A stretch of DNA of 64,000 bases from Phycisphaeraceae bacterium (GTDB lineage: Bacteria > Planctomycetota > Phycisphaerae > Phycisphaerales > UBA1924), in assembly GCA_019636615.1 (NCBI GenBank), contig JAHBXF010000002.1, positions 808,001-872,000 of the forward strand, written 5' to 3'. Of the stretch, positions 50,610 through 60,227 are shown piece after piece (the stretch's first letter is position 1; each line of letters begins with the position of its first letter). Below the pieces are notes generated by a model. That model worked only from the letters and a program-made list of their open reading frames with translations. It was not told where the DNA came from and made no database searches. Position numbers and translations under genes: made by a program.

Positions 50610-52682
50610 TCAGCCCCCGCCGCCGGGGCCGCCGCCGGGGCCGCCCATCATCTGCATGAAGATGGGCATGGCCTTCTGCTGGAAGTTCATCGCGGCGGCC
50701 TGGGCGGTTTCAAACTTCCCGGCCTCGATGTCGATGGCCCACGCCTCAACGACCGACTGCAGGGGTTTCATCTGCTCCATCATCGGGCCGACCATCGGCG
50801 CGATGGCCGCGAGTTCAGAGCCATCGGTCATCCAGCGACCGTTGGAGCGGATGAACGCCAATGGCGTCGGGAGACCGGAGATCATCGCGGTGGCACGATC
50901 GCCGGACACGTTGAACGGAATATCGGCCGCTTTGACGCCCGCGAGCGCTTCGAGACCAGACTGCTTCAGGCCTTCGAAACTCTGCGCGAGCATCGGGCCG
51001 ATCTGCGGAATCAGGCTGACGACTTCGCCCGCATCTTTCTGGAAACGGGTCTTGCATGCCTCGTCGGCACGCATGAAGGACGAGCCCATGCCCATCATGG
51101 TCGAGAGAAGCGGCCGCAGGTTCTCGTCGGGCAGGTACGTCATCTCGAGAAGAGCGCTTGTGTCGCGGCGGAGATTGGCCGCGATAAAGGCATCGGCCGC
51201 GGCGAGCAGTTCGGCATCGACCGCGGAAGCAACCTCGGGTTCTGCACCTGGTGTCTGGGCCGGGGGTGAATCGGGGGTGGCCGGCTCTGCCCCGGGGGAG
51301 AGATCAACCGAGCCGCCGCCGGTCATCGCCCGGGCGGCGTCGATGGACGCTTTCAGACGTTCGATGCGTGCGGCGGTTTCGGGAGAGAGTGAACCGCCGC
51401 GGGGGCGGGCGCTGCCGTACGCGGTGTGCGCGGCTTCGAGGGCTTCGTTGGCCCGGGCCAGCAGTTCAGAGGCCTGTGCACGCGCCTGCTGGGCCTTCGA
51501 GGTGTAGTCGGCGTGCTGAGGCAAGCGGGGTGATGCCGCGGTGAGTGACTCGAGCACTCCCGCGTACGAGAGCCAGCCCTGCGCGTGCGACCAGTTCACT
51601 TCGGCCACGCTCAGTTGACCCAGCCCGATGAGCGACTTTGAGGCCGCGGGCGAGAAGTTCTGCGCGGCACCGGCCTGGCGGGCAGCGCTGGCGAAGAGGT
51701 CGGCCGTCTGCCGGTAACTGTCGGCGAGGGCGCCGGACCGCTGGGTCTGTGCCTCGTTCACAAGGCGGTCGGCATCGTTCGCGGCAAGGTTGGCGGCCTG
51801 GCGGGCCTGGGAAGCCTCATTCCGGGCGGCTTGCTGACGCCTTTGGAGCGCTGCCGCGGTGGCATCGAGGTTGCGAATCTGATTCTCGAGTTCCTGGATG
51901 AGGAGTTGAACCTCGGAAACGACAGGCTGCTGGATATCTGCCTGGGCTTTGATCTTCGAGCCTTCGAGCCGGTACGCATCGCCCTCACGCCGGATCACAT
52001 TGGCCCGTTCAACAACCTCGGCCGCCTGGGTGGCCGTCATGCCGACGGTCTGCTGCATGAGTGTGGCGTATTCGGTGGCCTTGGCATCCGCGGCGGTCAG
52101 CCGGGTCGCGGCCTGCGCGTTGAGCGCGTCGATCTGGGCTCGGACCTGTTCGAGTCGTTGACGCTCACCGGCAAGGGCTCGCTCTTTCGCGGTCTTCGAC
52201 GAAGCGATCTGCGCAAGATCGGCCGAGGTATCGAGCGCTTCGGCGGCCGCGGCGACCGAACTGCGGTACGACCAGTCGGAAAGTGCGGAGGTGATGCCGC
52301 GGATGTGATTGCGGTAGGCGAGTTCAAGATCTCGGAGGGAGGCGGAAGCGTTCTCGGCCTGGCCGATGATCGATTGAGCGGCCAAGAGCGCCGCGTTGGC
52401 TTTTTCAGAATCGGTGCCTGATTGCGAGACCGTCTGGAGGGATGACTGAACCTTTTTCAGTTCAGAGTCGAGAGGCTGCCCGCCTGGGACCTGGTTGAGT
52501 GTGCCGACGGCGCCGAGTTGTCTGGAGGCAGACTCGACCGCCCGAGAAGAGTCGGAGGTGCGGTCGCACCCTGCGACGACCGCCGCCGCGAAGCCCGCGA
52601 CCAGGGCAAGCCTTGCCGCCGCGGGGAGCAAGCGGTGCTGACGTGAACGGATCGCGGCGGATCTGGACGTACGTGTGTTCAT
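50610..52682 (-). CDS. Long coiled-coil lipoprotein
   Basis: 690 residues. The ATG at 52682 opens a signal peptide with lipobox VAGC (C39). Most of the mature part (about 60-480) is a continuous Ala/Gln/Glu/Arg-rich helical region with heptads such as ALAGERQRLEQVRAQIDALNAQ. A proline-rich linker leads to a C-terminal globular domain (about 510-690) with repeated FMRADEACKTRF and GLPTPLAFIRSNGRWMTDG-type segments, resembling small stress-sensing modules. The tail is Met/Gly-rich. Likely anchored in the outer or inner membrane and extending into the periplasm. Unknown function; a promoter is suggested at 52745-52750. Confidence 0.75.
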   Translation of the reverse strand: MNTRTSRSAAIRSRQHRLLPAAARLALVAGFAAAVVAGCDRTSDSSRAVESASRQLGAVGTLNQVPGGQPLDSELKKVQSSLQTVSQSGTDSEKANAALLAAQSIIGQAENASASLRDLELAYRNHIRGITSALSDWSYRSSVAAAAEALDTSADLAQIASSKTAKERALAGERQRLEQVRAQIDALNAQAATRLTAADAKATEYATLMQQTVGMTATQAAEVVERANVIRREGDAYRLEGSKIKAQADIQQPVVSEVQLLIQELENQIRNLDATAAALQRRQQAARNEASQARQAANLAANDADRLVNEAQTQRSGALADSYRQTADLFASAARQAGAAQNFSPAASKSLIGLGQLSVAEVNWSHAQGWLSYAGVLESLTAASPRLPQHADYTSKAQQARAQASELLARANEALEAAHTAYGSARPRGGSLSPETAARIERLKASIDAARAMTGGGSVDLSPGAEPATPDSPPAQTPGAEPEVASAVDAELLAAADAFIAANLRRDTSALLEMTYLPDENLRPLLSTMMGMGSSFMRADEACKTRFQKDAGEVVSLIPQIGPMLAQSFEGLKQSGLEALAGVKAADIPFNVSGDRATAMISGLPTPLAFIRSNGRWMTDGSELAAIAPMVGPMMEQMKPLQSVVEAWAIDIEAGKFETAQAAAMNFQQKAMPIFMQMMGGPGGGPGGGG

Positions 52683-53029
52683 CGTGTTCGGCGCCTGGAG
52701 ACTCAGAGATTCGATATCGGAACGAAGGCCCCCGTGAATCGCCCATGATAGCGTGGGCACGGGGGAGGTCGAGGGTACGGAGGGTGTGGGGCCGGGGGAA
52801 GGGGGAAATGCGGGGATCGCCCCGGGAAGACCGTTCATCTCCCGGGAACAGTGGGAAACAGGCGACGCGGGAGAGCGAACAAGATGGGAAGGTGCATCGT
52901 CGATGGCGGGAGGGGTGGAAGTCCGATAGTGGAACCGCGACCGAACCTGCGGAGATCGATGCAATGAAGGCGGGCGGGAGGCGTTTGGTTGCGGTTGGCA
53001 CCCACGCACCCTGAGATCCGGAGGAAGCC
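52683..53029. other. Divergent intergenic region between lipoprotein and DUF1800 genes
   Basis: 347 bp. On the minus strand a -10-like TATCAT at 52745-52750 sits 63 bases before the lipoprotein ATG, with a TCGACC candidate -35 at 16 bp; support is modest. The plus side carries GGAGGAAGCC before the DUF1800 ATG. Low-complexity G-rich tracts fill the rest; no gene was recognised. Confidence 0.5.
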
Positions 53030-54577
53030 ATGCGAGAGCCCGACGCGGTACAGCCGCCTGCAGACGAACCGGCGGACGAGGGCCGGCTGAGCAACAGCAT
53101 GCGTCCCATCCGGCGCGAGGCCTTTGGCGAAGAGGAGGCGCGGCACCTGCTCTGGCGGGCCGGGTTTGGGGGCAACAGCGAGCAAATTCGTACCCTGGCC
53201 GCCTGGGGGCCCGAAAAAGCCGTCGATCACATCGTCAATTATGATCAGGTGCCCGGCGAGTCGGTCGCCGCGGACGCCTTCGACAAGGACATCATGCGGC
53301 CCGCCTCGGCCGAGGAGCGCAACGCCTTCAGGCTGGCGCAGCGGAATCAGGACGAAGAAAGACTCGCCGAGTTGCGGCGGCTTCGCGAACAGAGGGAGCG
53401 GGAAGACCGCCGGCAGATGGCGTCGATCCAGCGGTGGTGGCTCACCAGGATGATCGAGACGGCCCGCCCGCTGGAAGAGAAAATGACCTTGCTGTGGCAC
53501 GGGCACTTCGCCACCTCCTACCGAACGATCGAAAACTCGTACCACATGTTCGCGCAGAACCAGTTGTTCCGCCGGAACGCGGCGGGCAACTTCGGCACGC
53601 TGCTCTACGGGATCATCCGCGACCCGGCGATGCTCGCGTACCTGAACAACAACAACAACCGCAAGGACAGGCCCAACGAGAATCTGGCCCGCGAGTTGAT
53701 GGAACTCTTCTCGCTGGGCATCGGCAACTACACCGAGCGAGATATCAAGGAAGGCGCCAGGGCTCTCACGGGGTATACCTTCGAGGATGACGATTTCACC
53801 TTTCAGAGACGCCAGCATGACGAGGGGGAGAAACTCATCCTCGGACGGCGCGGACGGATGAACGGGGAGGATTTCGTCTCCACGATTCTGGCCCAGCCCG
53901 CGTGCGCCCGGTTTGTCTCAAGGAAGTTGTACCACCACTTCGTGGCGGATGTGCCGCCCGATGAGCGCGGCGGCGACAAAGAACTCGACCCAGCCCAGCG
54001 TTCTGTTCTGGGCCAGATGGCCACGACCCTTCGCAACTCAAACTACGAACTGCGCCCGGTGCTGCGCCGGCTCCTGCTCAGCGAGCATTTTTACGAACGC
54101 CGTTTCCGCAATCAGCAGATCAAGAGCCCTGTGCAACTCGTGGTCGGCGCGCTGCGCTCGCTCGACACGCCAGCCCGGGACCTCTCCATTCTCAACGACG
54201 CGCTTGATCTGATGGGCCAGCGGCTTTTCTTCCCGCCCAGCGTGAAAGGCTGGGACGGGGGGCGGTCGTGGATCAACACCTCCACCGTGTTCGTGAGACA
54301 GAACGTCATGGTCTTCTTGTTGACGGGCAAAAAACCGCAGGGTTTCGACGCCACGGCCGATACGCAACGGTTTGACCCGATGCGGGTGGTGGGCGAACGG
54401 CGCGACCCCGCCGCCGCGGTGGAGCGGGTGCTGCTGGTCACACTCGGGCAGACGCCCAGCGACGGGACAGAGACGCTGCGGGGCTTCTTGCGTGCCAACG
54501 GCGACCGGGTGAACGAACAAACCGTGCTGGGGATGCTGCTGCTGGCAACGGCGATGCCCGAATACCAGTTGTGCTGA
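53030..54577 (+). CDS. DUF1800 family protein
   Basis: 515 residues. Family hallmarks are EEARHLLWRAGFGG (35-48), LLWHGHFATSYRTI, the NRKDRPNENLARELMELFSLG block and RALTGYTF. No signal peptide is seen. DUF1800 and DUF1501 proteins occur together in Planctomycetota and other groups, and are thought to act at the cell surface, though the biochemical role is unknown. Good ribosome site GGAGGAAGCC. It starts 39 bp before the DUF1501 gene, probably as one transcript. Confidence 0.9.
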   Translation: MREPDAVQPPADEPADEGRLSNSMRPIRREAFGEEEARHLLWRAGFGGNSEQIRTLAAWGPEKAVDHIVNYDQVPGESVAADAFDKDIMRPASAEERNAFRLAQRNQDEERLAELRRLREQREREDRRQMASIQRWWLTRMIETARPLEEKMTLLWHGHFATSYRTIENSYHMFAQNQLFRRNAAGNFGTLLYGIIRDPAMLAYLNNNNNRKDRPNENLARELMELFSLGIGNYTERDIKEGARALTGYTFEDDDFTFQRRQHDEGEKLILGRRGRMNGEDFVSTILAQPACARFVSRKLYHHFVADVPPDERGGDKELDPAQRSVLGQMATTLRNSNYELRPVLRRLLLSEHFYERRFRNQQIKSPVQLVVGALRSLDTPARDLSILNDALDLMGQRLFFPPSVKGWDGGRSWINTSTVFVRQNVMVFLLTGKKPQGFDATADTQRFDPMRVVGERRDPAAAVERVLLVTLGQTPSDGTETLRGFLRANGDRVNEQTVLGMLLLATAMPEYQLC

Positions 54578-54615
54578 AGACCGTTTGGACTGGCGCGAGC
54601 CGGGAGTGATCGACG

Positions 54616-55959
54616 ATGAGCCTGAACCCATACACGCGGCGAGAGTTTCTGCGGTCCGGCCTGCTGATGGCCTCCGCGGCGGCATCGATCCCCCACTTTC
54701 TCAATCAGTCCGCCCTTGCGATGCACGCCCAGGCGGGGGGGCTCTCCTCCGTGCCCGGCGTGCCCGACGAGCACGTGCTGGTGGTGCTGCAACTCTCCGG
54801 CGGGAACGACGGCCTGAACACCGTGGTGCCCTTTGGCATGCCTGAGTACTACAGGTCGCGCCCCGGCATCGGCATCGCAGAGAAGGATGCGCTGAAACTC
54901 TCGGGCGCCCAGGGCATTGGCCTGCACCCGCAGATGACCGCGGTGCGAGAGATGTACGACAACGGCATGTGCGCTGTCGTCCAGGGGGTTGGCTATCCAA
55001 ACCCCAACCGCTCGCACTTCAAGTCCATGGACATCTGGCACACCGCGGACACCTCCGCCACGAACCACGGCTGGCTTGGCAGGTATATCGATTCCGAGTG
55101 TTGCGGCTTTGGAAAGGGTGAAAGCGGAACACCCGAGGGCTCCCCCCTCGCGGGCGGCCCACCCGCCATCGCCATCGGCCGCACCGCCCCGCTGGCGATG
55201 CAGGGGCAGAAGGTGATGCCGGTCTCCTTTGAATCGGCGGAACTCTTCAAGTGGTCCGCCCAGGAAATGAACGCCTCGCTGCGGCAGGGGTACAACACGC
55301 TCAACAGACGAGAAACTCGCGCCGGCAGCAACCCCAACAGAGAAACCAACGCCGACTTCCTCGTGCGCACGGCCCTTGACGCGCAGGTTTCGAGCGACAT
55401 GATCCGCAAGGCGGTGGGCCAGCGGCCGCTGGTGCAATACCCCGGGAGCGAACTGGCCCGTCAGTTGTCCATGGTGGGTCTGATGATCCGCGCCGGGCTC
55501 AAGACGCGGGTGTATTACGTCACGCACGGCGGCTTCGACACCCACGCCGGGCAGGGCGGCGCACAGGGCCGGCACGGGCAACTGCTCTCGCAGTTCGGCG
55601 CGGCTGTCAGAGCCTTCTACAACGATCTCAAAGCCCAGGGCAACGACGGACGCGTGCTGACGGTTTCTTTCTCGGAGTTCGGCCGGCGTGTCGCGCAGAA
55701 CGCCAGCGGCGGAACCGACCACGGCACCGCGGCGCCGATGATGCTCTTTGGGCCCATGGTCGCCGCCGGTGTCATCGGCGATCACCCATCCCTGCGCGAC
55801 CTCGACGACGGCGACCTGAAGCACCGCATCGACTTCCGCGGCGTGTACGCGGGCGTGCTCGAAGGCTGGATGAAAGCCGACAGCGCCAAGGTGCTCGGGC
55901 AATCGTTCCGGCAGGTTGGCGTGCTGGCCGCGAAATCCACCGGCGGCGGCGCGAGGTAG
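54616..55959 (+). CDS. DUF1501 protein with Tat signal
   Basis: 447 residues. The N-terminus RREFLRSGLLMASAAASIPHF carries a twin-arginine signal, so the protein is exported folded. The body has the sulfatase-like DUF1501 pattern, including QLSGGNDGLNTVVPF and VSFSEFGRRVAQNASGGTDHGTAAPMMLFG. Usual partner of DUF1800. It ends only 10 bp from the convergent BtpA-family gene. Confidence 0.92.
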   Translation: MSLNPYTRREFLRSGLLMASAAASIPHFLNQSALAMHAQAGGLSSVPGVPDEHVLVVLQLSGGNDGLNTVVPFGMPEYYRSRPGIGIAEKDALKLSGAQGIGLHPQMTAVREMYDNGMCAVVQGVGYPNPNRSHFKSMDIWHTADTSATNHGWLGRYIDSECCGFGKGESGTPEGSPLAGGPPAIAIGRTAPLAMQGQKVMPVSFESAELFKWSAQEMNASLRQGYNTLNRRETRAGSNPNRETNADFLVRTALDAQVSSDMIRKAVGQRPLVQYPGSELARQLSMVGLMIRAGLKTRVYYVTHGGFDTHAGQGGAQGRHGQLLSQFGAAVRAFYNDLKAQGNDGRVLTVSFSEFGRRVAQNASGGTDHGTAAPMMLFGPMVAAGVIGDHPSLRDLDDGDLKHRIDFRGVYAGVLEGWMKADSAKVLGQSFRQVGVLAAKSTGGGAR

Positions 55960-55969
55960 CCCGGGGTTG

Positions 55970-56803
55970 TCAACTCTTCGCAGCGCGGCAACGGTCGCGG
56001 GCCCGGACCAGTTCATCGCATCGCGCAGGGTCGATGTCGTGTCGCCAGTCGCCGCCGTGTTTGATGGCCGAGCCGACGATGAGCATGTCAGCCTCGGCAA
56101 ACCGCGCGATGTTGGCCGGCATGATGCCCGACCCCACCGCCACCGGCAGCCCGGTCGCTGATTTCACGGCGGCGAGGTCTGCCGCAGATGCCTCCTGGCC
56201 GGTCGATTGGCCGGTCACGATCAGGCCGTCGGCCCCGAAAAACTCCGCGGCGTGCGCGGCATCGGCGATCGAGACATCGGCGGTGATGGCGTGGGCGGCG
56301 TGTTTCTTTTTGATGTCGGCAAAGACCGCGATGTGTTCGCAGCCGAGGTTTGCACGCTCTCGCAGCAGCGGGCCGGCGGCCGCTGGCCCGAGCAGTCCTT
56401 CGTCCGCGACGTGGGAGAAGACGAAGTTTTCACAGCGGATGAAATGAGCCCCTGTTGCCAGCGCTACCGCCAGGGCCTCGCGCTCGCCGCAGGCCAGCAC
56501 CTGCACCCCCAGCGGCAGGCCGGGCGCTGCTTCACGCACACGCAGCGCGGCGGCGGTCATCGCCGCGACGGTGCACGGCGGGTGCGGCGAGAGAACGTAC
56601 GGCACGTCGTGCATGTTCTCGATGAGCAGGGCATCAAACCCCGCGCCGGCGAGGATGGCCGCCTGGGAGGCGGCGTGTTCGCAGATGTCTTGCACCGAGT
56701 GTGCCGCGCGGGGCGAGCCGGGCAGGGCGTGCAGGTGCACCATGCCCACGAGCGCCGGGCCGCGTGAGGCCCTGCGGAGAAATGGGGGAAGGTTCGCGTG
56801 CAT
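55970..56803 (-). CDS. BtpA/SgcQ family TIM-barrel protein
   Basis: 277 residues. Segments GMVHLHALPGSPR, DALLIENMHDVPY and LPVAVGSGIMPANIARFAEADMLIVGSAIKHGG give the TIM-barrel order of the BtpA family, named for a photosystem I assembly protein but widespread in non-photosynthetic bacteria, where it may act on sugar derivatives. ATG at 56803 preferred; the longer frame lacks a ribosome site. Convergent with the DUF1501 gene. Confidence 0.85.
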   Translation of the reverse strand: MHANLPPFLRRASRGPALVGMVHLHALPGSPRAAHSVQDICEHAASQAAILAGAGFDALLIENMHDVPYVLSPHPPCTVAAMTAAALRVREAAPGLPLGVQVLACGEREALAVALATGAHFIRCENFVFSHVADEGLLGPAAAGPLLRERANLGCEHIAVFADIKKKHAAHAITADVSIADAAHAAEFFGADGLIVTGQSTGQEASAADLAAVKSATGLPVAVGSGIMPANIARFAEADMLIVGSAIKHGGDWRHDIDPARCDELVRARDRCRAAKS

Positions 56804-56887
56804 CGGGTGGAATCCTTGGAGCGTGCTGTCACCTGTTGGCCCGGCATGGTACCACACGGCGGCACGAGCGAGGTATGCTTGCCCGTG

Positions 56888-58762
56888 ATGACTCACCTTC
56901 TGAGCGTGCTGTGTCTCCTGTCGCTGCTGTGTGCCGCCCTGGCGCAGGGGGCACGCGCCCCGGTGTCGCCGGCGAGCATCGAGTATGAAATCTCGCTGCG
57001 GGATAGTTCACGGCAGATCGTGCACGTCGCCCTGACGCTGCGTGGGTGGCAAGGCCCAGACCTCGAAGTGCACATGCCGGTGTGGCGGCCGGGCAGGTAT
57101 GAAGTGCTCGACCTGGCGGGGGGTGTGCGCCGGCTCATCGCCACGGATGCACAGACCGGGGAAACACTGGAGGCCGACAAGTTTGCCAAGTCGTCATGGC
57201 GCATCGCAACGCGCGGGGCAACGTCGGTGCGTGTGGAGTACGCGGTGTACTGCAACGGGCTCATGAACCGAACGAGGCACGCGGACGACACGCACGCGTT
57301 TCTGAGCGGGGCCGGGGTCTTTCTCTTTGTTGACTCTCTGCGGCATGCGCCGCTGCGTGTGAGGCTGATCGATGCGCCGCCTCACTGGCGGGTTGCCACG
57401 GGCCTGGCGAGCGTGGGCGGCGACCCGATGCTGCTGGAAGCCCCCGATTATGACACCCTCGTCGACTCGCCCATCGAAGTGGGCGAACTCGACGTTCGAA
57501 CCTTCAGCGTGGATGGGGTCGCGTACGAGGTCGCGCTGTGGGGACGCACGGAAGCGGTGCCGGCGTCGTTCGTCGACGACCTGGCCAGGATTTCACGCGT
57601 GCAGCACGACCTCTTCGGTGGGTTTCCCTACGACCGGTACGTGTATATCACGCACGTGGCGCCGGGGCTGCGCGGGGGAACCGAGCACCTGAACTCCACC
57701 ATCATCCAGACAACCCCCACGGGGTACAGCGACCCGGCGGGGTACCGCAACATCCTTGCGCTGGCCAGCCATGAACTGTTCCACACATGGAACGTGAAGC
57801 AGTTCAGGCCCAAGGGCCTCAAGCCCTACGACTACATGCGTGAGAACTACACCGAACTGCTGTGGATCGCCGAGGGCACGACCAGTTACTACGACGAACT
57901 GCTGTGCGCCCGCGCCGGGGTGTGGCAGGTGCGGCACTACCTCGAATCGCTTCAGAAGGTGATCAACGCCGAGCGGGCCAGGCCCGGCGGTTCGGTGCAG
58001 AGCGTGGCGGAGGCCAGTTTCGATGCGTGGGTGAAGTTCAACCGCCCCACGCCCGACGGCGTGAACACCACCGTCTCGTTCTACACCAAGGGCGCACTGG
58101 TCTCATTGGTGCTGGATGCTTCGATCCGTGAGACATCCGGTCACACGAAGAGCCTCGACGACCTGATGAGGGTTCTGAACCAGCGGTACCCGCTCGAAGG
58201 GCCCGGCTACACCACCGCGGACGTGCTGGAAATCTTGCGGGAACTGACTTCCAACGACTATACCGACTTCTTCAGGCGGTATGTGCGCGGCACAGAACCC
58301 TTGCCGTTCGAATCGGCCCTTGCTGTCCTCGGGCTTGAACTTGCGCCCAGCGGGGGGGATGGTGAAGCATACCTGGGCATCGATACACGCGATGCGGATG
58401 GCGGCGCGGCGGTCTCGGCGGTTCGTGAAGATGGGCCTGGCTTCGCCGCGGGCCTGCTCGCCGATGACGTCATCGTGGCGATCGATGGACAGCGCGTGCG
58501 TGCGGCCGACTTTGCCGCACGAACAAAGAAACTCAAGCCGGGGCAGCAGATCCGCCTGGCCTTCTTCAGGCGTGATGCGCTGCGCGACGTGACACTGACC
58601 GTGCTCGAACGGCCGGTACGCGATTTGACCCTGCGGCGCGTGAAGAACCCAAGCCCCGCGCAGCGCGCCGCGTATGAATCGTGGATCGGTCAGCGATGGC
58701 CGGGGGCAGCGACCGATGGGCCCGGGGCCGACGAGAACGACACGACCACCCCCGGCGAATAA
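56888..58762 (+). CDS. Exported M61 family peptidase with PDZ domain
   Basis: 624 residues. The ATG at 56888 opens a signal peptide (MTHLLSVLCLLSLLCAALAQG). The N-terminal beta-sandwich precedes the thermolysin-like domain with zinc motif HELFH near residue 294 and a downstream glutamate in the IAEGTTSYYDEL segment. A PDZ domain (about 500-590, GPGFAAGLLADDVIVAIDGQRV) lies near the C-terminus. M61 enzymes are glycyl aminopeptidases. Predicted periplasmic or surface enzyme. Confidence 0.92.
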   Translation: MTHLLSVLCLLSLLCAALAQGARAPVSPASIEYEISLRDSSRQIVHVALTLRGWQGPDLEVHMPVWRPGRYEVLDLAGGVRRLIATDAQTGETLEADKFAKSSWRIATRGATSVRVEYAVYCNGLMNRTRHADDTHAFLSGAGVFLFVDSLRHAPLRVRLIDAPPHWRVATGLASVGGDPMLLEAPDYDTLVDSPIEVGELDVRTFSVDGVAYEVALWGRTEAVPASFVDDLARISRVQHDLFGGFPYDRYVYITHVAPGLRGGTEHLNSTIIQTTPTGYSDPAGYRNILALASHELFHTWNVKQFRPKGLKPYDYMRENYTELLWIAEGTTSYYDELLCARAGVWQVRHYLESLQKVINAERARPGGSVQSVAEASFDAWVKFNRPTPDGVNTTVSFYTKGALVSLVLDASIRETSGHTKSLDDLMRVLNQRYPLEGPGYTTADVLEILRELTSNDYTDFFRRYVRGTEPLPFESALAVLGLELAPSGGDGEAYLGIDTRDADGGAAVSAVREDGPGFAAGLLADDVIVAIDGQRVRAADFAARTKKLKPGQQIRLAFFRRDALRDVTLTVLERPVRDLTLRRVKNPSPAQRAAYESWIGQRWPGAATDGPGADENDTTTPGE

Positions 58763-58786
58763 CGCCCGGCTGGCTGGCGGTCCGTT

Positions 58787-60112
58787 TCAGGCTTTCACGA
58801 CCCGGGCTCGCACACCCGACACTTTGGCCATGGCGTCGCGGGTATCGACGATGAGCCCCGCTGCGGATGCAACCAGCGGCCAGTTGATCGCGTCGTGGTC
58901 GGTGATGATCAGCACGCAATCGGCCGACCGCAGCGCATCCTCGGTGAGTTCCACCCCGGCCAGGTCGATGCGGTAGTGCCGCATGGAGGGGAATCGCGCC
59001 ACGTGCGGATCGTGGTAACTCACGATCGCACCGCGTTCGCGAAGCAGGGTGATCACCTCGGCGGCCGGGGTTTCGCGGATGTCATCCACGTTGGGTTTGT
59101 ACGCGATTCCCAGCACCAGCACGCGAGACCCGTTCATCGGTTTGCGGTCTTGATTGAGCGCGTGCGCGACTCGATCGACCACATACCGGGGCATCTGGTG
59201 GTTGATCTCGCCCGCGAGTTCGATAAACCGGGTGACATGCCCAAACTCGCGGGCCTTGTACGAGAGGTAGTAGGGATCGATCGGGATGCAATGCCCGCCC
59301 AGGCCGGGCCCCGGGTAGAAAGGCTGATAGCCGAAGGGCTTTGTGGCCGCGGCACGGATGACCTGCCAGATGTCGATGCCCATGTCGTGCAGCACCGGCT
59401 TGAGTTCGTTGACGAGGGCGATGTTGACGGCCCTGTAGATATTCTCGAGAAGTTTGGCGGCCTCGGCGACTTCGGCGCTCTGTGTCTCAATGACCTGCGC
59501 CACGGCCGCGGAATAGAGCGCCACACCCAGCCGCGTGCTGAAAGCGTCTACGCCGCCGACAAGCCTTGGCGTGTTCGCGGTGTGGAAGTCTCGCCGGCCC
59601 GGGTCTTCACGCTCTGGGCTGAAAACGAGGAAAAAATCTTCGCCCACGCGCCGGCCGTTCTGCGCCAGGATGGGGCCGCAAACCCCCCGTGTGGTGCCGG
59701 GGTAACTCGTGGATTCGAGCGAGACAAGAACGCCGGGCTTCATCACCCGTGAAACCATCTGCGCCGAGCGCTCGACGTACGTCAGGTCGGGTTGTTGATG
59801 ATCGTCCAGAGGGGTGGGCACGCACAGAATGACGGCGTCTGCAACCGCCAGATCCGCCTCGTTGAAGGTCGGGGTGAATCGCCCGGAATCACGCAGTTGG
59901 ATCGCAAGATCGGCCCCAAGATGCTTGAGATACGGGGTCCCATCGTTGAGCATCCGCACCTTTTCGGGGTCGATGTCAAACCCGATGACCCTGAACCCCG
60001 CCCCCACCATGGCGCGGGCCAGCGGCAGGCCAACATACCCAAGACCCACGACCGCGACGCGGGCTTCTCGCCGGTCGATCGCCCCCAACAGGTTCTGTGC
60101 GGCCTGGTTCAT
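58787..60112 (-). CDS. UDP-N-acetyl-hexosamine/mannosaminuronate dehydrogenase
   Basis: 441 residues. The NAD-binding Rossmann motif GLGYVGLP (23-30) and the catalytic cysteine C275 in GGHCIPIDP are present, with the conserved TSYPGTTRG and ANTPRLVGG segments. The WbpA/WecC-type family oxidises UDP-N-acetylglucosamine or -mannosamine to uronic acids for surface polysaccharides. No other polysaccharide genes are adjacent. ATG at 60112 selected; the long upstream frame has no dehydrogenase sequence. Divergent from the guanine deaminase gene. Confidence 0.93.
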   Translation of the reverse strand: MNQAAQNLLGAIDRREARVAVVGLGYVGLPLARAMVGAGFRVIGFDIDPEKVRMLNDGTPYLKHLGADLAIQLRDSGRFTPTFNEADLAVADAVILCVPTPLDDHQQPDLTYVERSAQMVSRVMKPGVLVSLESTSYPGTTRGVCGPILAQNGRRVGEDFFLVFSPEREDPGRRDFHTANTPRLVGGVDAFSTRLGVALYSAAVAQVIETQSAEVAEAAKLLENIYRAVNIALVNELKPVLHDMGIDIWQVIRAAATKPFGYQPFYPGPGLGGHCIPIDPYYLSYKAREFGHVTRFIELAGEINHQMPRYVVDRVAHALNQDRKPMNGSRVLVLGIAYKPNVDDIRETPAAEVITLLRERGAIVSYHDPHVARFPSMRHYRIDLAGVELTEDALRSADCVLIITDHDAINWPLVASAAGLIVDTRDAMAKVSGVRARVVKA

Positions 60113-60227
60113 CGTGTCGTGTGCTTTCCGCCTGATCGGTTCTTCGATGTCACCCCGGCCGCCCGAGGGCCGCGTTTGATGAGGATACCCGCGCTCCGGG
60201 CCGGGGCACACCCTACGCTCGCGCGAG

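Noticed and set aside
54112-56100. 662-codon open frame on the minus strand
   Set aside because: Antisense to the DUF1800 and DUF1501 genes, which have strong motifs and ribosome sites.
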